Source: JAGMES01 sp023128035 (GTDB taxonomy: Bacteria; Bacillota; Halanaerobiia; DY22613). From it: a DNA stretch of 10,745 nucleotides. The stretch lies in assembly GCA_030627905.1 (NCBI GenBank), contig DAOVRZ010000142.1, forward strand, positions 1 to 10,745, written 5' to 3'. Below are positions 1-8,300 of this stretch, piece by piece. How positions within the stretch are numbered: the stretch's first letter is position 1; the number at the start of each line of letters is the position of its first letter. The notes under the pieces were generated by a model. The model ran no database searches. It had not been told where the DNA came from and saw only the letters and a list, made by a program, of their open reading frames with translations. Made by a program: the position numbers and the translations under genes.

Positions 1-283
1 AATCATATCCCAATGCCTTAGCAATATTTTCAATACATTCATCTCTATTAAAATTTGAAGTCATTTTATTCATACTTTCAATACCAGTTACATTTTTCAT
101 TATCATTGTAAAAAGCAAAATATCTGTTCCGTATTCGATATAACTTTGATGTCTTTTATCTTTTACTTTCCTTAACACTGCATTTATATCCTTAAAAAAG
201 TGTTTTTTTATCCTTAAAAACTCTTCGAAAAAATTTATTTTCTTTTCTTCTGCTCTTTTTTGTTTTCTAGTGTTTCTTTTCAT
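1..283 (-). CDS. Transposase, N-terminal part (cut by window edge)
   Basis: This is the first 94 codons of a minus-strand gene that continues beyond the left edge. It starts at ATG 283-281 behind a strong G-rich ribosome binding site (GAGGGGG on the minus strand, just upstream of the start). The protein begins with a very basic stretch (MKRNTRKQKRAEEKK), then a helical segment, then the phrase DKRHQSYIEYGTDILLF and a NxxGIESM-like segment. From memory, the pattern 'D-x-RHQSYI-x-Y' near the N-terminus followed by a hydrophobic helix is typical of IS4-superfamily-like transposases of anaerobic Bacillota. The DDE catalytic core would lie outside the window, so intactness cannot be judged. I see no frameshift in the visible part and cannot identify the terminal inverted repeat between 284 and 396. 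The family assignment is recognition by eye, not a search. Confidence 0.7.
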   Translation of the reverse strand, partial: MKRNTRKQKRAEEKKINFFEEFLRIKKHFFKDINAVLRKVKDKRHQSYIEYGTDILLFTMIMKNVTGIESMNKMTSNFNRDECIENIAKALGYD

Positions 284-357
284 AATAACCCCCTCATTTG
301 GCTATAAATCAATATAGTATGATTAGTCCATAAAAATCTGAAATTAGTTACTTTTTG

Positions 358-386
358 TGGTCAAATCATATATATTGAAGTAAAAT
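358..386 (+). promoter_or_regulatory. Possible sigma-A promoter for the membrane protein gene
   Basis: A -35-like TGGTCA (358-363, four of six matches to TTGACA) is separated by exactly 17 bases from a -10-like TAAAAT (381-386, five of six matches to TATAAT). It lies 22 bases before the preferred start at 409 and in the gap between two divergent genes. In AT-rich DNA such matches arise easily, so this is only a candidate. Confidence 0.3.
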
Positions 387-395
387 ATTATTTGC

Positions 396-402
396 GATGA
401 GG
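396..402 (+). promoter_or_regulatory. Ribosome binding site that decides the start at 409
   Basis: GATGAGG lies six bases before ATG 409-411, a normal spacing. The upstream in-frame ATG at 397 overlaps this site and has no purine-rich Shine-Dalgarno in front of it (the preceding bases are TATTATTTGCG). The start at 409 is therefore preferred, giving a protein four residues shorter that begins MELNVKRE. Confidence 0.6.
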
Positions 403-408
403 CATATA

Positions 409-2025
409 ATGGAACTTAATGTTAAGAGAGAAATATCTATATCTTTTAGGGTTTTATGCATTCTTTTAGCTATTTTAGGTTTAGGTTGGTTAGTCGCATC
501 ATACCTATTGGCAGAGATATCTTTATCTAACTTTACCAATGTTCTTTCCAGATTGGGAACTGAGATTTTTGGTGCGATTTTCATTGGATTTTTTTTAGGC
601 ATAATCATTGATATTTATGTAAAGCGAATAATTGGTGATACTCCAGGAGAAATGTTAAGAAAAAATAATATTAAAGAGATTTACTTTGCTAGAACAGATG
701 CTCAAACGGAATTTAAAGAAATCATTAAAAATCCAAAGATTAAAAATGTATTTCTTATAGGGATTTCACTGCGTGATTTTTTGGGAGGAGGAGGGAAACT
801 GCTTGGTATATGGCGGATGATTGAGAAACGATTAAGAGAAGAGGAAAAAGGAGATTTTCCTGAAAAAGATCGTTTACATGTAAAACTTCTTCTGTTAGAT
901 CCCAGATCCAGTGAGGGTAATTTTAGAAGAAATGTAGAAAAGAGTACCATTGGCCTAGAGGGTCTTGATCAAGATGTAAATTGGGGATTAAATGAAGTTT
1001 ATCGACTACAAGAAGAAGTTTATAATGGTCAACAACAGGATTTTTTAGAAGTGCGTCTTTATGAACATTGTTCTTTTAGTTTTATTTTTGCTACTGATAG
1101 TGAATTATATATTGAGCAATATAGTTATCGGAATCATAAGAAGTCAAATCCTTTACCACTTATTAAGTACGAAACAGGAAATCCCCAATATCAAGAGTTA
1201 TTTGACTCTGTAAATATTATTTGGGATCACGCTGAGCTGGAGAAAATATCGCCCTATTCAGTAAGTACATCAAGTGCTTTAGAGGAGGCACAAATAAAAA
1301 ATATTTACAGAAGAGCTGAAAGAACATTACTCAGCCAAAGAGAACATGAGTGCATAAAATTAACAAAACCAGGTGAAGAGATAAAAATATTAGCTATAAC
1401 AGGCAAGTTTTTTATTTCGCATCCTGTTTTCGAAGCACTTCGGATTAAAGCATGTCCACCAGAGAAGATTGAGCCTGTAAATATAAAATATGCTCTTTTG
1501 AACCCAATCTCACAGCAGGCTATCTTACGGGCGATTGCTGATAACTATCCAGCTACTGAAATAACAAAAGCTTTGACTGAATGGTCGTGGGAAAAACATA
1601 AAGAATCAAGGCTTTATTTGGATATTCATATGGTAATTGACGAAATTTCAAGATGGAAAGAAAAAGGTTGTTCTTTTGAAATACATTTATGTTCTGGGAT
1701 AATCAGTTGTTTTTTAATTTTAACGCCAACCGCAGCATTCGTTGAACAATATTTTTATGGACGAAGTAAAAGATATGAAGAAGGTAATGTTTTGGGAGGA
1801 GAGTTTCCAGTATTTGAATATAAAATGTTAAATTCAGCAGTTGATAATACAATTGAACAAGAAGTTTTATCTTCTCATTTTAAGGTAATATGGGATGCCT
1901 ATAGCATTGACGTAAAAGATTATAACAAAAATTATGAAGAGAAGGCATTTGAAGAAAGTTTGATTAAACTTCGAGCTGAAGTAAATCAAGTAAACTTTAG
2001 CAATAATAATTCGAAAACTGTTTAA
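409..2025 (+). CDS. Two-TM membrane protein with duplicated phospholipase D-like (HKD-less) domain
   Basis: The protein has 538 residues from the start at 409; an in-frame ATG at 397 would add four. Two hydrophobic helices, about residues 13-35 and 50-70, are followed by basic residues (VKR), so the rest is probably cytosolic. The soluble part holds two copies of one domain, about 111-275 and 325-498. Each copy has the same order of landmarks: a hydrophobic strand (FLIGISLRDF 115-124; ILAITGKFF 327-335), a strand ending LLLLDP (161-165) or ALLNP (362-366), a strand plus EQY motif (YIEQYSYR 234-241; FVEQYFYGR 444-452), and a closing IIWDHA (270-275) or VIWDAY (493-498). The alternating pattern recalls phospholipase D-like folds, but I see no HxKxxxxD motif, so it may bind rather than cleave a ligand. 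I do not recognise a named family, and the function is unknown. It is a stand-alone unit: divergent from the transposase and closed by a terminator at 2138-2169. Confidence 0.85.
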   Translation: MELNVKREISISFRVLCILLAILGLGWLVASYLLAEISLSNFTNVLSRLGTEIFGAIFIGFFLGIIIDIYVKRIIGDTPGEMLRKNNIKEIYFARTDAQTEFKEIIKNPKIKNVFLIGISLRDFLGGGGKLLGIWRMIEKRLREEEKGDFPEKDRLHVKLLLLDPRSSEGNFRRNVEKSTIGLEGLDQDVNWGLNEVYRLQEEVYNGQQQDFLEVRLYEHCSFSFIFATDSELYIEQYSYRNHKKSNPLPLIKYETGNPQYQELFDSVNIIWDHAELEKISPYSVSTSSALEEAQIKNIYRRAERTLLSQREHECIKLTKPGEEIKILAITGKFFISHPVFEALRIKACPPEKIEPVNIKYALLNPISQQAILRAIADNYPATEITKALTEWSWEKHKESRLYLDIHMVIDEISRWKEKGCSFEIHLCSGIISCFLILTPTAAFVEQYFYGRSKRYEEGNVLGGEFPVFEYKMLNSAVDNTIEQEVLSSHFKVIWDAYSIDVKDYNKNYEEKAFEESLIKLRAEVNQVNFSNNNSKTV

Positions 2026-2382
2026 GTAAAGCTAGAAACTAAGGCATGCCTCAGATTTGATTCATGAGCTTACACTTGAGTACAGAATAAGCAAACAGTT
2101 AGTGAAATTATTTCGATTATTGATTAATGAAACTTGGGTAGACTTCAATAAAAAGAGGTCTACTTTTTTAGTTTTAATAATTATGTCGAATTACGGAAAA
2201 AATTAGTAATGCAAAGTAATTTAGGTTTAGAAGGCTTTAGCTGAAATTTGACGAATAATTTATATGTAATACCTGAAAAAACTTAAATAGGATATAAACC
2301 TGTAGATTAACACCAATAAACAAAATAGTAGAATCCACTAAAGTAGATTATGAAATAGAGTACTAACGAAAGGGGTCAAAAA
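2026..2382. other. Intergenic region before the peptide synthetase
   Basis: No gene of useful length is visible in these 357 bases. The region holds a ten-base perfect palindrome AGGCATGCCT (2042-2051), the terminator at 2138-2169, and then AT-rich leader DNA. A TTGACG at 2248-2253 is a fair -35 element, but no good -10 sits 16-18 bases behind it. A TATAAA at 2293-2298 has only a weak partner. The octamer GTAGATTA occurs at 2302-2309 and again at 2343-2350, with a related GTAGAAT at 2328-2334; these could be regulator sites or chance. The only clear translation signal is AAAGGGG (2369-2375), seven bases before the synthetase ATG. Confidence 0.5.
2138..2169 (+). terminator. Intrinsic terminator after the membrane protein gene
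   Basis: A nine-base-pair stem (GTAGACTTC 2138-2146 with GAGGTCTAC 2155-2163, one T-G wobble) closes an eight-base A-rich loop. Six T follow (2164-2169). This is the classical Rho-independent form, 112 bases past the stop codon of the upstream gene. It separates that gene transcriptionally from the synthetase, which must then have its own promoter within 2170-2382. Confidence 0.85.
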
Positions 2383-5300
2383 ATGGGTAGAATAAATAAA
2401 AAGGATATTGAAATGTTATATGCATTGACACCTATACAAGAAGGGATCCTTTTTCATTATTTAGAAAATCCTGATGGAGATATATATTTTGAACAACTAT
2501 GTCTTCATATATCTGGTGAAGTTGATATTAATATCTTTAAAGCAGCATGGAATTTCGTTGCGGAAACAAATGAATTATTACGCACTGTATTTAGATGGAA
2601 TCAAATAGAAAAACCTATTCAAATTATTTTGAAAGATACTAAGTTAGATGTTAGGTCATATGATTTTGCTAATACATCCAATGAAAAATATGATCAATGG
2701 ATAACGGAGATTTTAAGAAAAGATCGGGAGGAAAAATTTGATCTAGAGCAAGTTCCTTTTAGAGTTACATTATGTCAATTTGGCGAAGAGAAATTTGCAT
2801 TAATAATCAGTCATCATCACATATTATATGATGGATGGAGTACTGGTATTATTTTAAAAGAGTTTTTTGATACATATAACAAACTAGCGAAGAATGAAGA
2901 GTTTGTAAAATTAAAGAAAAATAAATACTCAAGTTTTATCAAATGGTTGAAGAATCAAGATTATAAACAAAATGAAACTTATTGGAAAGAATATTTAGAT
3001 AATATAACTGTTCAACCTTTTCTTCCAGTAAAGTGCTCACGTAAAAAAGAGGAGAGAGCTACAGAAATTACACAATATAAATTTTCTTTTACAGAAGATT
3101 TGACCAATGAGATAGAAAATTTTGTAAAGGAACAAAGTACTACTCTGGCAACTTTGTTATACAGTGGTTGGGGAATATTATTACAGCGTTATAATAATAT
3201 GAAAGATGTCATGTTTGGTACCACTGTTTCTGGAAGAAATGCTGATATTAATAACATAGAAGATATAGTAGGGTTGTTTATAAATACTTTACCTTTAAGA
3301 ATAAATACAAATGCTAATAATACAGTTCTTGATTTATTAGATGATGTTAATCAATCTTTAAAGGAAAGAAAAAAGTTTGAGTCTACATCTTTGGTTGATA
3401 TCAAGAGATATTGCGAAATCAATACTAGAGAAAATCTATTTGATTCAATTGTTGTTTTAGAAAATTATCCAATTGATAAAATTATAAAAGATGAAAATAA
3501 TATAGTGTCATTCTTATCATATTCTATCTTTGAAGCGACAAACTTTGATTTGACAGTAAGTATTACTACTCATGATAAGATTGAGGTTACTTTTATATAT
3601 AATAATTCGTTATTTACAGATGAAACTATTACGAGAATCGCAAAGCATTATGAAATAATTATTAATAAAATGATATCTGATTATAATAGCAAGATTGATG
3701 ATATAGATATTTTGACAAATCAAGAGAGAGAACAGTTTTTGTTTGAATTTAATAATACCAGATCTGATTATCCTAAAGACAAAACGATTCATGAGTTGTT
3801 CGAAGAACAGGTCGAAAAAAATACTAATAATGTAGCTGTCATATATGATGGAATGTCAATTACATATAAAGAATTAAATGAAAAAGCTAATCAATTAGCA
3901 AGGGTTTTAAGAGAAAGTGGAGTTAAACCCGATACTTTTGTCGGGATTATGGTTGAACGCTCAATTGAGATGATGCTAGGAATTTTAGCAATATTAAAAA
4001 GTGGAGGAGCTTATGTACCGATTGATCCTCATTATCCGGCTCCGAGAATAAAATATATGCTTGATGATAGTAAAGCAAAGATATTACTTACACAAGAACG
4101 ATTCTTAACTAAGATTAAAGAAGAATATAATGTTTTGAATTTGGAAGATAGAAGTTTATATACTGGTGACACAACAAATTTGGATAGAGTAAATACCTCC
4201 AAAGATTTAGCTTACTTAATCTATACATCTGGTTCAACAGGAAGACCCAAAGGTGTAATGATAGAACATCATTCGGTACTCAATAGATTAAAATGGCAAG
4301 AGAAAAGATATCCTTTAAATAAAAATGATGTGATACTACAGAAAACACCTTATACATTTGATGTATCAGTCTGGGAATTGTTTTTATGGGCAATTGCAGG
4401 TGTTAAAGTTTGTTTTTTGATTACTGAAGGAGAGAAAGATCCTGTGGTTATTGTTGATACCATAGAAAGAGAACAAATTACCAGAATACATTTTGTGCCA
4501 TCAATGTTAAATGTATTTTTAGAATATGTTGAGAGTGAAGGTGTTTTTGAAAAAATAAAAAGTTTAGAGCATGTTTTTGCCAGTGGTGAAGAACTAAAGG
4601 TTCAACATGTAGAAAAGTTTAATCAACTTTTGTACAAAAAGAATGGAATAAAATTGACAGATTTATATGGGCCGACAGAGGCGACTGTTGAAGTATCTTA
4701 TTTTGATTGTTACTTAGAGGAAAGCTATGAGGTAATTCCAATTGGAAAACCGATTAACAATACTAATTTATTGATTTTAGATAATAAGCAACGATTAGTA
4801 CCCATTGGGGTAGCGGGTGAATTGTGTATTTCTGGAGTGGGATTGGCTAGAGGCTATTTACACCGTCCTGAATTGACAGAAGAAAAATTTATAGCCCATC
4901 CTTTTAATGAAGGCGAACGGTTGTATCGAACTGGAGATTTGGCTAGATGGCTTGCTGATGGAAATATTGAGTTTTTAGGTAGATTGGATTACCAAGTTAA
5001 AATCAGGGGATATAGAATAGAATTGGGCGAGATCCAGAGTAGATTAATGGAATTAGCTCAGATCAAAGATGCAGTTGTGATCGATCGAACTGATAAAAAT
5101 GGTGTGAAATATTTATGTGCATATGTTGTAGCAAGCGACAATATTGATGACTCTGAAATGAGAACTCAATTATCTCACAATTTACCTGAATATATGGTAC
5201 CATCCTATTTTGTTCAGTTAGAAAAGATGCCGTTAAACCCCAACGGTAAAATAGATAGAAAAGCTTTACCTGATATTGAAGTTAATGTGGAAGAAAAATA

Positions 5301-8300
5301 TGCTGGCCCGAGAAATGAAGTCGAAGAAAAGTTAGTTGAGATTTGGGCAAAAATTTTAGATTTTGATAAAGATAAAATAGGGATTGATGCAAGCTTTTTA
5401 GAATTAGGTGGACATTCTTTAAAAGCGATTAGACTGGTCTCGAAGATGCATAAAGTATTTGATGTAAAAATTCCAATGGCTGATATTTTTAAATTATCAA
5501 CGATTAGAGGGTTGAGAGATTATATTGATAAAGCTAAAGAAGATAAATATTTCTCTATTGAAGTAGCAGAGAAAAAGGACAATTATCAATTATCCTCAGC
5601 TCAAAAAAGAATCTATGTATTGCAGCAGATGGAAGTTGACAATACAAGCTACAATATGCCTTCAATGGTAGAATTAGAGGGAGAAATTGATATAGAAAAG
5701 TTTAAGCAAGCTTTTAATAGTTTAATTCAAAGGCAAGAAAATTTGAGATTATCATTTGAACTCATTGATGGTGAGCCAGTCCAAAAAGTTCATGCAAATG
5801 TAGAGTTTGAAATAGAGTATTATGAATCTGGAGAAGATGTAGAAGTAATTATTGAAAAGTTTATTAGATCGTTTGATTTAGCATATCCTCCATTATTTAG
5901 AGTAGGTCTGATCAAAAAAGATGATACCCATCATCTACTGATGATTGATATGCATCATATTATCTCTGATGGTGTGTCCATGGGGATATTGCAAAAAGAA
6001 TTTATGGCTACATATGAAGGAAAGGATCTGCCTGATTTAAGAGTTCAATACAAGGATTTTTCTGAATGGCAGATAAAGAAGCGGGAAAGTGAAGAGATTA
6101 AAAATCAGGAAGAGTTTTGGGTAAATGAGTTTGCTGATGATATACCTATACTGAATTTGCCATCTGATTATCTGCGCCCTACTCATCAGAGTTTTGCAGG
6201 TAACAGTATACATTTTGAGCTCACTAAAGAGGAAACTGGATTATTAAAAGAGATAGCATTGAAAGAAGAGACTACATTATTTATGGTATTACTTGCTTCC
6301 TTTAATCTTTTTTTAGCAAAAATCAGTGGTCAAGAAGATATCGTCATTGGAACGCCTGTCGCTGGTCGCAGACATACAGATCTTGATAATATTATTGGTA
6401 TGTTTGTTAATACACTGGCGATTAGAAACTATCCAGTAGGTAACAAATCTTTTAGAGAATTTTTAAAAGAAGTAACTAAGAGGACATTTGAGATACTTGA
6501 AAATCAGGATTATCAGTTTGAAGATCTGGTAGACAAAGTTGTAAAAGATCGAGATGTTAGTCGAAATCCTCTCTTTGATGTAATGTTTGTATTACAGAAT
6601 ATGGACATTCCTGAATTAGAGATTACTGGATTAAAGCTCAAACCTTATGAGTATGACAATAAAATATCAAAGTTTGATCTGGGCTTATATGGAATAGAGG
6701 TTGAAGATCAGATTTTGTTTACTCTTGAATACTGCACAAAACTTTTTAAGGGAGAGACAATTGAAAGATTTAAGGGATATTTTAGAAAAGTAATCATTGA
6801 TATTATAAAAAATACTGATATAAAATTGTCAGATTTAGAATTGATCACTGAAGAAGAGAAAAGAAAGATATTGTTCGAATTTAATGATACAAGGGCCAGC
6901 TACCCAAATCAATGCGTATTCCACCAATTATTCGAAGAACAGGTCAATCAAACTCCTAATAAGCTGGCAGTGGTTTATAAAGACCAACAGATAACATATC
7001 AAGAATTAGATCAGAAGGCCAATCGTCTTGCTAGAAAATTGCGTGCTAATGGAGTTAAAAACAATTCAATCGTTGGAATTATTATTGATCCTTCGATAGA
7101 GATGATTCTAGGAATCCTAGGGATCATCAAAGCTGGCGGAGCATATTTATCGATTGCTCCTGAAAACCCAGATGAACGTATTAAGTATCTACTTGATGAT
7201 AGCAATTTACATATAGTACTAACTCAGACTGATTTAAAAATGAGATTAGAAAATGTGAAGTTCAGTGCAGAAGTCTTTGATCTTTTTGATGATGATATTT
7301 TTGACGAAGAATCTGAGCGGTTAGAGAATATTAATCAACCTAATGACTTAGCTTATGTTATTTATACATCAGGTTCAACTGGAAAACCAAAGGGAGTCAT
7401 GATAGAACATAAATCTTTGATTAACTTATGTTACTGGCATAATACTTATCATGGCGTAACAGAATCTGATCGAGTAGCCAAATATGCAGGTTTCGGATTT
7501 GATGCTTCGATTATGGAGACATTTCCATATTTGATTAAAGGAGCTTGTATCTATGTGTTGGAAAAAGATATCAAATTAGATATCAACAAATTAAATCAAT
7601 ATTATGAAGAAAATCAGATCACAATTGGCTTTTTACCAACAAAAATTTGTGAACAATTCATGCACCTTGAGAATCATTCACTAAGAATAATGATCACAGG
7701 TGGCGAAAAATTAACTGATTTCAGTCAGAATGATTATAGGGTAGTTGACTACTATGGCCCTACAGAAAATACTGTTGTGACGACAGCTTTCACAGTAGAT
7801 AAGAAATACAAGAATATTCCAATTGGTAAACCGGTCTTTAACAATCAAATATATATTGTGGACAAACATGGTCATTTACAGCCTATAGGTATCCCCGGGG
7901 AACTTTGTGTATCTGGTGATGGTTTAGCAAGGGGATATTTGAATCGTTCGGAATTGACGGCAGAAAAATTTGTATGCAATGTGATCCTTGATGATCCAAT
8001 TGGTAGTCTTGTTAGTGATGAATCTGCGGAGAGGATGTATTTGACTGGAGATCTGGCCCGTTGGTTACCAGATGGGAATATAGAATTTTTGGGAAGAAAG
8101 GATCGTCAGGTAAAGATAAGAGGATGTAGAATTGAACTTGGAGAGATCGAAAATCAACTTAAAGAGATTGATTCTATCAAAGAAGCGATAGTTATTGATC
8201 AGAATAGTAGTAATAATGAAAAATATCTTGCAGCTTACATAGTCACAGATGAAGAGATTGATGAGTCACATATCAGGCAAACTCTTTTAAAGGAATTACC

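Noticed and set aside
366..950. Two minus-strand open frames of 80 and 82 codons opposite the membrane protein gene
   Set aside because: They lie antisense within a well-supported gene and the protein sequences look like reverse-frame noise.
2209..2244. An 11-codon frame beginning ATGCAAAGT as a leader peptide
   Set aside because: It has no ribosome binding site and no attenuator-like structure; length is within chance expectation.
2248..2298. TTGACG / TATAAA as a promoter for the synthetase
   Set aside because: The two boxes are 39 bases apart, and neither has a good partner at 16-18 bases, so I do not call a promoter, although one is expected in 2170-2382.
3799..6945. Exact 15-base repeat TTCGAAGAACAGGTC at 3799-3813 and 6931-6945
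   Set aside because: It encodes the same conserved FEEQV stretch at the start of both A domains, so it is explained by module homology.
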